A stretch of 64,000 bases of DNA from an uncultured Desulfovibrionaceae bacterium (GTDB taxonomy: Bacteria; Desulfobacterota; Desulfovibrionia; Desulfovibrionales; Desulfovibrionaceae). Shown in pieces: positions 36,444 through 45,054 of this stretch (within the stretch, counting starts at the first letter, position 1; every line of letters starts with the position of its first letter). Where the stretch lies: positions 496,001 through 560,000 of the forward strand of contig CALUZB010000004.1 of the NCBI GenBank assembly GCA_944325195.1, read 5' to 3'. The notes beneath the pieces were generated by a model that did not search any database, was not told where the DNA came from, and saw nothing but the letters and a program-made list of their open reading frames with translations. A program made the translations under genes and the position numbers.

Positions 36444-37528
36444 AAATCATGACTGTGCTCGGCACCAGGCCGGAAATCATTCGCCTTTCACGGGTTATAT
36501 CCGGGTTAGATGCCATTTGTAAGCATGTACTTGTCTTTACCGGCCAGAATTATGACCCCAACCTCTCAACGCTGTTTTTTGAGCAGATGGGCATACGCCG
36601 CCCCAACTACAGCCTGGAAACAAAAGCAGCAACTACCTGGGAGCAGATCGGCAAGATCCTGGCCCAAACTGACGCTGTGCTGGAAAAAGAACATCCGGAC
36701 CGTTTTCTGGTGCTGGGCGATACCAATTCTGCACTGACAGTCCAATGCGCCAAGCGACGCGGTATTCCGGTTTACCACATGGAGGCGGGCAATCGCTGTT
36801 TTGATGATCGTGTGCCGGAAGAGGTTAATCGTAGAGTCATTGATCATTCTTCCGACGTACTTCTACCCTACACCAATCGCAGCCGCGATCATCTCCTGCG
36901 GGAAGGCTTCCACCCCAGCCGGGTATATGTAACCGGAAACCCCATCAAGGAAGTGATGGATTTTTATGCACCGCAAATAGACAGCAGTGACGTACTGGCC
37001 CGTTTAAATCTTGAAGCAGGCCGCTATTTTCTGGTAACCCTACACCGCGCTGAAAATGTGGACATCCCGGAACGCCTTGAAAGCTTTCTGAACGCCTTTG
37101 AAACAATGGGGGCAAAATACGATGTGCCTGTGCTTCTGTCTTTACACCCCCGCACCCGCGCCCGGCTTGCAGCTGGACGCCGCGCTCCGGATAAATATAT
37201 CCGGTTTATGGAGCCGCCGGGATTTTTTGACTTTGTGCATCTGGAAAAACATGCCAAAGCGCTGCTGTCAGACAGCGGTACTGTGCAGGAGGAGGGCTGT
37301 ATCATGAAACGGCCCACTGTAACCCTGCGTGATGTGACTGAACGCCCGGAAACCATTGAATGCGGCAGCAATATCCTCAGCGGTTGCGGTGTGGACGAAA
37401 TTCTGCGTTGTTTGGAACTGGTCATGGGCCGGTCCGGCAACTGGAGTGTGCCGACTGAGTATTTGGAAACACAGGTCAGCAATGTGGTTGTAAATCTGCT
37501 GAGCAGCTATCGAAGAACCTGCTACTAA
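36440..37528 (+). CDS. UDP-N-acetyl-hexosamine 2-epimerase (WecB/FnlC-like)
   Basis: A 362-residue GT-B-fold epimerase with GTRPEIIRLSRV, TGQNYDPNLS, LGDTNSAL, HMEAGNRCFDDRVPEEVNRR, TGNPIKEV, LHRAENVD and LLSDSGTVQEEG. In this cluster it would act last, inverting C2 of the reduced 6-deoxy-sugar, as CapG/FnlC/QnlB do. Its last codons (37497-37517) recur with one mismatch at 39122-39142. Confidence 0.9.
   Translation: MKIMTVLGTRPEIIRLSRVISGLDAICKHVLVFTGQNYDPNLSTLFFEQMGIRRPNYSLETKAATTWEQIGKILAQTDAVLEKEHPDRFLVLGDTNSALTVQCAKRRGIPVYHMEAGNRCFDDRVPEEVNRRVIDHSSDVLLPYTNRSRDHLLREGFHPSRVYVTGNPIKEVMDFYAPQIDSSDVLARLNLEAGRYFLVTLHRAENVDIPERLESFLNAFETMGAKYDVPVLLSLHPRTRARLAAGRRAPDKYIRFMEPPGFFDFVHLEKHAKALLSDSGTVQEEGCIMKRPTVTLRDVTERPETIECGSNILSGCGVDEILRCLELVMGRSGNWSVPTEYLETQVSNVVVNLLSSYRRTCY
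37497..37517 (+). repeat. 21-bp repeat, copy 1 (end of 2-epimerase gene)
   Basis: TGCTGAGCAGCTATCGAAGAA codes for LLSSYRR-like residues at the end of the 2-epimerase. Copy 2 at 39122-39142 differs at one base and lies outside any intact gene, so it looks like the scar of a lost second epimerase gene. Confidence 0.7.
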
Positions 37529-37541
37529 AGGAGAGCTGATA

Positions 37542-38240
37542 ATGTTTGGATGGCTAAAAGAACTTTTTACACATAAAAAGGTTGATCTGAGCATGGACTT
37601 GTCCAGCATAGATGCAGACATGAAAAAGATACGTTCTTATTGTGAGCAGGAAGGGAAGATATCGTGGACCAGCAGGTAATACCAGGAAGCTATCCACGCT
37701 GTTCTTCTGGACGACGCCTTATCACCGGGCTCAGTTGTTGAAGTTGGTTGCTACAAAGGCGGGCTTTCAGCCCAACTGGCTTATTTTTGCAACCTGTTGA
37801 ACAAGAAATTTACATTTATTGATATTGACCAGAATTATCTGAATTCAACCGGAAAGTTGCTCAAAGATCTGGGGTTGGATAAAAATACTAAAGGTTTTTT
37901 GGGGTCATTTTCAGATTATATGTCTAATCATGGCGTTGAGGAGCCTATATCTCTTGCCGTTATTGATGGCGATCATGACTATGATGCCACCAAAACTGAT
38001 ATACACGCGCTTTTAAGCTCTCCACCCCAGTGGGCAATCTTCCATGATTACTCACTGAGAAGTTTTAATACAAATGAAAATGTCCAAAAGGCAATTGAAG
38101 AAATCCTGACAGGGTACCCAAAAATCAAAATCGGTACACAATTCACCGGAGTCGGGCATCCAACCAGGGATAATCCGGACAAAGAGGGACATTATTGGGA
38201 AGTGCCGGGTTCCGAAGGTCTCAAGGTAAAAATAAGGTAA
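37542..38240 (+). pseudogene. Class I SAM methyltransferase interrupted by an in-frame stop
   Basis: ATG 37542 (AAAGGAG upstream) opens a frame that meets TAA at 37677-37679, codon 46, and then continues without shift to 38240. Residues after the stop include motif I VVEVGCYKGGLSAQ, FIDIDQN, and LAVIDGDHDYDATKTDI with IFHDYSLR, a Methyltransf_24-like pattern. The stop falls before motif I, so the first piece alone cannot work. Restart downstream would lose the N-terminal helix region. A sequencing error is the main alternative. It follows the 2-epimerase by 13 bases. Confidence 0.8.
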
Positions 38241-38275
38241 AAATTCGGGATTAATATAAAGAGATAGAAAAATAT

Positions 38276-39113
38276 ATGAATTTCATCGGTCGCAACATTA
38301 TATATATGCGTTATAGCCGTTGCAATATGCGCTTATCACTTCCTCTCCAAGGAGAATATTCATAGTGATGAATACTCGACTGTTGCGCTTGAACATGAAA
38401 TCAATGCGATTATGGACGAACAAAATGTATCTTTTATAGAAGCCGTCCGGTTTTATGTAAGAGAAAACTCGGAACATAACTACAGAGAATCGCCGATTGA
38501 TGATTATGAAAATGTCATAGTGAATATATACAAGGCCTCGCAAGGAGAAAGAGAAAAGGAAGTTCTGCTGTGTGGTGAGATCGCCTCTACCATGGCTCAT
38601 ATATTGAATAAGTTCGGGCATGAGTATCGCTTCATCCGGGTGGGATATGTTCTGGGTGGGCATAAAGCCACCCGGGAAAGATTTTTGGATCATGTTGTGC
38701 TGGAAGTAAAAAATAAGGATACCGGTAAATATGAACTGCATGATCCTGATTTTAACGTGCATTATGTCAAAGCCGACGACCCCGACATGACTCCGCTTTC
38801 TGTGGAGGAAATGTATCTTACGAAAAATATAGACCAGGAAGTTATCCCCGTACGCGGGCAGACCGCCGGCAGACTACTGCCGACAGAGGAAACCATCAAT
38901 CGCAATGTATGCAGAATGGGTTGCAATACCATGGAAGAAGTATTCTATAATCAGCAATTTTTCGTTGCTGCAGAAAACCAGACCAACGGGGAGCTCTATT
39001 TCAATTTCCCGCAGTTGGGGCAGGATAAAGAGCGCGCGGCTGATTTTATGCTTTGGTTTATTTCTACCAGCAACCAGAGAAACGATATCTTAAAAATTTC
39101 TGTTCGCCGATAG
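38276..39113 (+). pseudogene. Membrane-anchored transglutaminase-like protein with N-terminal frameshift
   Basis: The intact frame from ATG 38412 gives 233 residues with a transglutaminase-like triad: Cys54 (LLCGEIAST), His94 (LDHVVLEV) and Asp111 (HDPDFN). Upstream in the same frame, 38280-38411 encodes a hydrophobic anchor (ATLYICVIAVAICAYHFLS) but no start codon. ATG 38276 is in another frame; removing one G at 38288-38289 joins them to give MNFIVATLYICVIAV. So the gene probably lost its anchor by a one-base insertion. A soluble form from 38412 remains possible. Confidence 0.7.
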
Positions 39114-39121
39114 AGTGATAT

Positions 39122-39142
39122 TGCTGAGCAGTTATCGAAGAA
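39122..39142 (+). repeat. 21-bp repeat, copy 2
   Basis: TGCTGAGCAGTTATCGAAGAA, one base different from 37497-37517. It lies between the transglutaminase-like gene and the truncated flippase-like gene and would encode LLSSYRRM and a stop in one frame, like the end of the 2-epimerase. Confidence 0.7.
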
Positions 39143-39143
39143 T

Positions 39144-39502
39144 GTGAGTAACATGGAATTCATGCTTGTGGCAAAAAAGCACATCAAATTCATATCAGCC
39201 GGCATTGTAACCATAGCCGGCATATTTCTTTTAATTAGAACTTTGGATTTCGGCACTGTCATTTCAGAGTTATCAAAAGTAAACTATTACATTTTGATCT
39301 TGTTCATTCCCATATTCGCATTGAATATGGTGTGCCGCGCCATACGCTGGAAACTGCTCATTGGAAAGGGTTATAATACCCGATTCACACCCACATTATA
39401 CGCATTGTTAATAGGCAATTTTTATAATTCCGTGCTTCCTGCAAAGGCTGGCGATATAACAATTTGAGTGCCGTTCTTATCAAGCAAGGACGGGCTATAT
39501 AA
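39144..39502 (+). pseudogene. Truncated LPG-synthase-type membrane protein (UPF0104)
   Basis: GTG 39144 or ATG 39153 opens a frame with a hydrophobic helix (ISAGIVTIAGIFLLI), a second (YYILILFIPIFALNMV), RAIRWKLLI and the family motif NSVLPAKAGDI, then ends at 39467 after about 105 residues. In a shifted frame the next bases read LSAVLIKQGRAI and stop at 39502, which looks like the continuation of the family. Full proteins have about 320 residues, so only the first third remains. A bacterial glycolipid or polysaccharide transporter role is unlikely now. Confidence 0.7.
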
Positions 39503-39599
39503 AAATACAAGGCTATAAAGCAAATCACCCGAAAATTGTTTTATAACAAATATGTCCTTATATTTCTGGGGCCCCCCTGTCATCCGGAAATCTCCGGGC

Positions 39600-40031
39600 T
39601 TAAGCTTTCGCCTCAACCAGCGACATCAACTCGCTAATCTGAGAGACAATAGAGTCGATTTGTGCCTGTACCGCTTCCATCCGCCCCTGTTTGGAATTCT
39701 CACTGCCTTCAGCAGAACGGGCAAGCTCATTCTGCAGCTTTTCCAGCTTTTCCTTCAGCTTTTCAATCATTTCCAGGGGATCACCTGCGCTGACGCTCTC
39801 TCCCCTTGCCTCTTCCAGATAATCTCTGAACTGCTTCACAGGCCCATCAAACTCCTCCGCTTCTGCCTCAGACCGCATGGCGGCATAGGCTGCACGGGCT
39901 TCCTCTGAAATATGCACATCATCCGGCTGCCAGTCCACGGGCAAAGCCCGGCCTGCTTCATTGCGTTTGCCTGAAACAGTACGGGAATCAGAGTAAACCG
40001 GTTCCGCTCCTAAAAGAGAGTTTATATACAT
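39600..40031 (-). CDS. Conserved-looking coiled-coil protein, function unknown
   Basis: From ATG 40031 (GGAGG upstream) the protein has 143 residues. An N-terminal segment ends with VHISEEARAAYAAM, a phrase found in various small flagellum-associated or cytosolic Desulfovibrio proteins, and a heptad-like helix (MIEKLKEKLEKLQNELA) occupies residues 85-110. No signal peptide. It is free-standing between the decayed polysaccharide genes and metK. I do not recognise a family. Confidence 0.65.
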   Translation of the reverse strand: MYINSLLGAEPVYSDSRTVSGKRNEAGRALPVDWQPDDVHISEEARAAYAAMRSEAEAEEFDGPVKQFRDYLEEARGESVSAGDPLEMIEKLKEKLEKLQNELARSAEGSENSKQGRMEAVQAQIDSIVSQISELMSLVEAKA

Positions 40032-40488
40032 GACCTGCCTCCAAGTTGAAAAAGTTTCCCCTTCCAACAGGGAGCATAAATCATGCCGCCGGCCAATCCG
40101 GCAGTCTTTACCGGATATACAGAACTGTGGCGAATAATATGCAGAGTACTGCAGCTAATGCAAGGCATGCTCACGTTGAATTCAGGTACATACAAGTTTC
40201 GGTAAGTATGTCGCAAGTAGCGGGTAATTGCTTTTCAAGCTGGTCTAATATAAGTGAATACCGCCCTAGAACATACAGCTTAGAGCTGATGAATCTATGC
40301 TTGCTGCCGGATCGTCCAAAATACTTAAAAGTATTGCACTGCAAACAGTCAGAAGCAGACGTAATTCAACTTTTAGATCATGATTCTAAACAAGCATCCT
40401 TTCAGTAATACTGTAGAAGTTGGGGAAGATAAATCAGATTCAGGGGACCGCCCGCTATTCAGTCGGCCCCCTGTAGTCGGCACAATGC
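40032..40488. other. Intergenic stretch with metK terminator
   Basis: No gene recognised in about 455 bases. A plus-strand frame of 120 codons (40046-40408) has no ribosome-binding site or family match. On the minus strand AGGGGGCCGAC and GGCGGTCCCCT (40441-40472) form a hairpin that probably ends the metK transcript. Confidence 0.5.
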
Positions 40489-41661
40489 TTATAACCTGTT
40501 CACGGCCGCTTTGAGAGCTGCCACTTTATCTGTCTGCTCCCATTTAAACTCGGGAAGTTCACGCCCGAAATGTCCGTAACAAGTTGTTTTTCGATAAATC
40601 GGCGATTTCAGGTTGAGCTCCTTGATGATATGGTAGGGGCGCATATCAAACACTTCTTTTACGGCCTTAGTCAGGATATCGTCCGGAACTTCTCCCCGGC
40701 CCCGTGCAGAAGCAATAACTGAAATGGGATCGGCCACACCAATAGCGTAAGCAATTTGCACTTCACAGTCATTGGCCAAGCCGGCGGCCACTACGTTCTT
40801 GGCGATGTAGCGGGCCATGTAGGCTGCAGAACGGTCCACCTTGGAAGGGTCCTTTCCGGAAAAAGCGCCGCCGCCATGGCCGCCCATGCCGCCGTAAGTA
40901 TCCTGAATGATTTTGCGTCCGGTCAGCCCCGCGTCCCCCATAGGACCACCGATTACAAAGCGTCCGGTGGTGTTGATAAAAATTCTTGTGTTCCGATCAA
41001 CTAAGTCTTCGGGCAAAGTTTTGTTAATCACCTCGGCTTTGATGGCGTCGCACAGATCTGCATAGGAAATATCGGGGTGATGCTGTGCTGCAATTACCAC
41101 AGTATCAATACATACCGGCTTGCCGTTTTCATATTCAAAAGCAACCGCAGTTTTGCCGTCCGGCCGTAAGAAATCAAGCACTCCGGTTTTGCGCACTTCT
41201 GTAAGGCGTTCGGACAAACGATGCGCCCAGTAAATAGGGGCAGGCATAAGGGTGGGGGTATCATTACAGGCATAGCCGAACATCATCCCCTGATCGCCTG
41301 CGCCCTGTTCTTCATCTTTTGCCCGGTCAACGCCCTGAGCAATATCTGTAGATTGCTTGTCAATTGATGACATCACTGCGCAGGTTTCATAGTCAAAGCC
41401 CATGTCAGAGCTGGTATATCCGATTTCTTTAATCGTTTCGCGCACTACTTTGGGCAAATCGGCATACCCCTTGGTGGTTATTTCACCGGCGATAAAAGCC
41501 ATACCGGTAGTGACCAAAGTTTCACACGCCACACGGGAGTTTGGATCCTGCTCAATCAACGCGTCCAACACTGCATCGGAAATACAGTCGGCCACCTTAT
41601 CGGGATGCCCCTCAGTTACAGATTCCGATGTGAAATAATACTTGCCCTTTTCAGGAATCAT
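40489..41661 (-). CDS. metK: S-adenosylmethionine synthetase
   Basis: A 390-residue enzyme making SAM from methionine and ATP. Motifs [30 protein letters not shown] and [22 protein letters not shown] are intact. It is the last gene of the minus-strand run that starts at rpsP or ffh; 107 bases separate it from panC, and I see no SAM or SAH riboswitch in that gap. Confidence 0.97.
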   Translation of the reverse strand: MIPEKGKYYFTSESVTEGHPDKVADCISDAVLDALIEQDPNSRVACETLVTTGMAFIAGEITTKGYADLPKVVRETIKEIGYTSSDMGFDYETCAVMSSIDKQSTDIAQGVDRAKDEEQGAGDQGMMFGYACNDTPTLMPAPIYWAHRLSERLTEVRKTGVLDFLRPDGKTAVAFEYENGKPVCIDTVVIAAQHHPDISYADLCDAIKAEVINKTLPEDLVDRNTRIFINTTGRFVIGGPMGDAGLTGRKIIQDTYGGMGGHGGGAFSGKDPSKVDRSAAYMARYIAKNVVAAGLANDCEVQIAYAIGVADPISVIASARGRGEVPDDILTKAVKEVFDMRPYHIIKELNLKSPIYRKTTCYGHFGRELPEFKWEQTDKVAALKAAVNRL

Positions 41662-41768
41662 CTTTTGTCTCCTTCATTTGTCCGGTAAGGACTGTTAAAT
41701 CGGCGCCGCCGGTACTTTGCTTGCCGCCCGGTTATTTTCTGTTTCCAGTTTAACCTGTAGTATTGAAT

Positions 41769-42617
41769 CTATGACCTGATCAGCAAATTATCTATCAGCC
41801 GAGCTTTACCAAGCCGCATTGCAACCGCAACCAATGTTTCACCCTGAACAGCATCTACCCGCTCAATTTTGACCGGGTTTACAAATTCCAGATAATCTAT
41901 TTCTCCAAGCGGGAGATGCTCCTGCCAATATTCCTCAACAGCTTTTTTCAGTTGGCGTGGGTCGTGTTCACCGTTCCGCGCAAGCTTCTGCACCAACTTA
42001 AGGCCCTTAAAAATGTGGGGGGCCTGTTGACGTTCAGACTGAGTTAAATAAGAATTACGTGAAGAAAGGGCCAGCCCGTCCGGCTCGCGCACAATCGGGC
42101 ATCCTTCCACCTGAACCGGCAGATTAAGATCTCTGGTCATAGCTTTGATGATGGCCAGTTGTTGCCAATCTTTCTCGCCGAATAAGGCAAAGGTCGGCAT
42201 ACAAAGATTGAACAGCTTCAACACTACTGTGCACACACCGCGAAAATGAGTGGGACGGCTGGCTCCGCATAATTCTTTCGCAAGCTCCGGCGCTTCCACC
42301 CACGTGGCATGGTCAGGACCATACATGGCTTCCGGCTTAGGAGCAAAAACAATATCTACCCCCACTTCCTCGGCAATTTTTACATCGCGGTTGAAATCAC
42401 GGGGATATGCTTCCAAGTCTTCGCCAGGCCCGAACTGGGTAGGGTTTACAAAAATACTTAAAATGACTTTTTCAGCCCGGTTTTTGGCGGCCAAAAGCAG
42501 GCTTTTGTGCCCGTCATGCAGAAAACCCATAGTCGGGACTAAAGCTGTGGTCACCCCTGAAAAACGGAGCCCCCGGCAAAGTGCCTGTATTTCTTGAGGG
42601 TCGGAAATTATTTTCAT
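41769..42617 (-). CDS. panC: Pantothenate synthetase
   Basis: A 282-residue ligase joining pantoate and beta-alanine. PTMGFLHDGHKSLL (with the HIGH-type motif), IFVNPTQFGPGEDLEAYPRD, FGEKDWQQL and the LSSRNSYLT segment are typical. panB and panD are not adjacent. It lies 64 bases after aroE, in the same direction. Confidence 0.96.
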   Translation of the reverse strand: MKIISDPQEIQALCRGLRFSGVTTALVPTMGFLHDGHKSLLLAAKNRAEKVILSIFVNPTQFGPGEDLEAYPRDFNRDVKIAEEVGVDIVFAPKPEAMYGPDHATWVEAPELAKELCGASRPTHFRGVCTVVLKLFNLCMPTFALFGEKDWQQLAIIKAMTRDLNLPVQVEGCPIVREPDGLALSSRNSYLTQSERQQAPHIFKGLKLVQKLARNGEHDPRQLKKAVEEYWQEHLPLGEIDYLEFVNPVKIERVDAVQGETLVAVAMRLGKARLIDNLLIRS

Positions 42618-42681
42618 ATCAATTTATCCTTATATAATTATACATATGAAGGCTGTTCTTGGCAAGCAAAGCAATTCAGCT

Positions 42682-43542
42682 TCAGTCAAAAGAAACAAAA
42701 CCCTGTTCCACCAGCATATTACGAATCTGGCTTTTAGCCGGGAGCTCAATAATCCCGGTCCATAGTTTAATTTGTTCCAGTCCTTGGGCAATCAGCATAT
42801 CCAGGCCGTCCTGTACCTTCCAGGCAGCAGCTTTGGCTGCGGTTAAAAACGGGGTTTCTAAAGGATTGTACACCAAATCGTAAGCCAAACAGCTCTCATT
42901 TCCCCGGCCTATAGCAGTGAATTCTTCTACGCAAAGCGGAGAAGCTTCCGGAGCCGGTCCGCCTTTCATACCCATAGGGGTTGTGTTCACAATCAGATTG
43001 ACTCTGGCCTTTCCCCGCTCAGACCAGTTTAAGTACCTGACCCCGAAATCATTACTTATCTTTATTGCCTTATCCATACTTCTGGCAGATATAAAAATCT
43101 GAGGGCGCATGGGGAGTTCGCACAGTCCAGCCAACACCGCCCGACTGGCTCCTCCCGCACCAAGAACCAACACTGCTGTGGGGCGGAACCCGCGTTCTTT
43201 TAAAGGATCCATAAAACCAAGAACATCGGTATTAGCTCCGGCAAGTCGGGCATCTTTCCAAAAAAGTGTATTTACAGCCCCCACCTGTGCGGCCAGAGGC
43301 GTAAGCTTGTCAATATACTGAACTATGCTTTGCTTGTGGGGTATGGTTATGGAAACACCGTTCAGAGGGGTTTTCCGCACGTTATGGACAAAATTTTCCA
43401 AACTGTCAGGCGGGGTCGCCCAAGCCTGATAAGAAGCATTAAGTCCGATTTCTTTATATACCCAATTATGAATAACCGGACTTAATGAGTGCCCTAGGGG
43501 GTATCCTGCAATCCCAAAAACTAAACTGGTGTGACTGAGCAT
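42682..43542 (-). CDS. aroE: Shikimate dehydrogenase
   Basis: A 286-residue enzyme reducing 3-dehydroshikimate. GYPLGHSLSPVIHNW (shikimate site), catalytic Lys in ITIPHKQSI, GAGGASRAV (nucleotide site) and DLVYNPLETPFL are all present. It begins six bases after rimM, where trmD is found in many bacteria. Confidence 0.96.
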   Translation of the reverse strand: MLSHTSLVFGIAGYPLGHSLSPVIHNWVYKEIGLNASYQAWATPPDSLENFVHNVRKTPLNGVSITIPHKQSIVQYIDKLTPLAAQVGAVNTLFWKDARLAGANTDVLGFMDPLKERGFRPTAVLVLGAGGASRAVLAGLCELPMRPQIFISARSMDKAIKISNDFGVRYLNWSERGKARVNLIVNTTPMGMKGGPAPEASPLCVEEFTAIGRGNESCLAYDLVYNPLETPFLTAAKAAAWKVQDGLDMLIAQGLEQIKLWTGIIELPAKSQIRNMLVEQGFVSFD

Positions 43543-43548
43543 AATAGA

Positions 43549-44061
43549 CTAAAGGTAAATTTCCAACAGCCCGTCAGGAGGACGAATAGTCACCTGACCT
43601 TTTTCAAGGTCAATGGATTCAATAAACTCTGACACCGCCGGAAATAATATTTCTTTGCCCGATGGGGTCTCAATGAACCAGATTTCCTGATCGGGGTTCG
43701 CGCTTACGTCCGAAACAATTCCAATATATTCAAAATTTGCCGCCTCAAACACTTCCAGTCCGATTATATCCTGAAGATACACCTCGCCCGGATCAGCAGG
43801 AACAAGGCGCGACTTAGGGATTAAGACCATTGCCCCACGTAATTCTTCAGCCAGATTACGATTATTCACTTCTTTGAAGGTCAACAATACTCTGTTTTGA
43901 TGAGTGCGTTGAAAAGTTGTCGTATAAGCGCGCGGCGGTTCCTTGCGGGTTTGTAAATAAATTTCTCCACAGAAAAGAGAAGGGGAGTCAAGGTAGCTTT
44001 CTACCGAGACTTCCCCTTTAATTCCGTGCGGTTTAATTATTTTTCCTGCCGTAATGAGCAT
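43549..44061 (-). CDS. rimM: Ribosome maturation factor RimM
   Basis: From ATG 44061 the product has 170 residues with N-terminal GKIIKPHGIKGEVSV and a C-terminal PRC-barrel (VYLQDIIGLEVFEA). RimM helps mature the 30S subunit by binding S19. A TTG at 44088, overlapping the KH gene by eight bases, would add nine residues and is the alternative start. Confidence 0.93.
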   Translation of the reverse strand: MLITAGKIIKPHGIKGEVSVESYLDSPSLFCGEIYLQTRKEPPRAYTTTFQRTHQNRVLLTFKEVNNRNLAEELRGAMVLIPKSRLVPADPGEVYLQDIIGLEVFEAANFEYIGIVSDVSANPDQEIWFIETPSGKEILFPAVSEFIESIDLEKGQVTIRPPDGLLEIYL

Positions 44062-44080
44062 GGACTGATTTAATCGCGCG

Positions 44081-44314
44081 CTATTCAAGGATTTCCAACA
44101 CGCATCGCTTTTTGGCCTTTGTTGAGGCCGCAGTTAGAATTACCCGCATCGCTCTGGCAGTTCTGCCCTGTTTGCCAATTACCTTGCCCAGATCTTCTTT
44201 GGCCACCTTCAATTCGAGCACAGAAGTCTGTTCTCCTTCAACTTCAGTAACCACTACTTCGTCAGGATTATCAACAAGCGACTTGGCTATGTATTCAACT
44301 AGTTCTTTCAGCAT
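44081..44314 (-). CDS. KH-domain RNA-binding protein (KhpA-like)
   Basis: A 77-residue single KH protein starting [20 protein letters not shown] with the [15 protein letters not shown] loop. It binds RNA, and in some bacteria pairs with KhpB. ATG 44314 has GAGGTG with good spacing; an earlier in-frame start (44344) lacks it. The position between rpsP and rimM is standard. Confidence 0.94.
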   Translation of the reverse strand: MLKELVEYIAKSLVDNPDEVVVTEVEGEQTSVLELKVAKEDLGKVIGKQGRTARAMRVILTAASTKAKKRCVLEILE

Positions 44315-44548
44315 TTGGCACCTCGTTGGTTGGATAATGTCCATTCAATTTGAGCAGCAACAGGTTAATTGGTTGCATTAACATAAATTAATGCTGGATT
44401 ATGAAAAGTAAACTGTAAGCTCGGCCCAACAATCAGGTAGAAGTGCCTTGAAAACCGAAATCAGCTAAGCATCATCAACAACGTCCCTATGGCGCTTTTT
44501 ATTAACAACTCCATGCGGGCGGCTTGCTGAAATGCCTTTGCCAGCAGC

Positions 44549-44788
44549 TTAAGGATTTGCCTTTTTAAGCAGGCTGTTCACTGTTTCAGTTGCTTCTGCG
44601 CCGCGCTCGAGCCACTTTTGCAGTTTTTCATTATCTACCTTAATATCAGCCGGTTCTGTCATGGGGTTATAGTAACCAATTGTATCAAGAGTACGCCCGT
44701 CACGACGAACTTCAGAATTTATAGCCACAATCCGGTAAAAAGGTTTTTTCTTGGACCCCATACGGGTCAAGCGAATTTTAACAGACAT
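44549..44788 (-). CDS. rpsP: 30S ribosomal protein S16
   Basis: A 79-residue protein starting [22 protein letters not shown] with [15 protein letters not shown], the invariant S16 pattern. It lies between ffh and the KH gene, the usual order. Confidence 0.97.
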   Translation of the reverse strand: MSVKIRLTRMGSKKKPFYRIVAINSEVRRDGRTLDTIGYYNPMTEPADIKVDNEKLQKWLERGAEATETVNSLLKKANP

Positions 44789-45054
44789 TATACATCTCCC
44801 AATATTTCTTTTTATAATTAAAGTATTTGCCTAAAAGGTGCAAGCATCATTATTACTCTGAGCAGGCGGTATTCAACGAAGGTACCTGCTCGTCTCATCG
44901 GGGTCTGGAAATCAAATTGTTCCAGGGAATGCATTGCAAGCAAACTTCCTCATGCAACAACATGCGAACAGTTCCCTGCTCTAATATAAATTTTTGTAGA
45001 AATCCAGAAAAATCTCTGCAGGCTGACAGACATCAGTCCGGGCCTGCACCTTGG

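Noticed and set aside
37677-37679. Recoded stop codon shared with 61358-61360
   Set aside because: Two TAA cases are too few and their contexts differ; most genes here end normally in TAA, so general reassignment is not possible.
41662-41768. Possible SAM or SAH riboswitch before metK
   Set aside because: The 107-base gap lacks the conserved cores of the known SAM and SAH riboswitch classes that I can recall.
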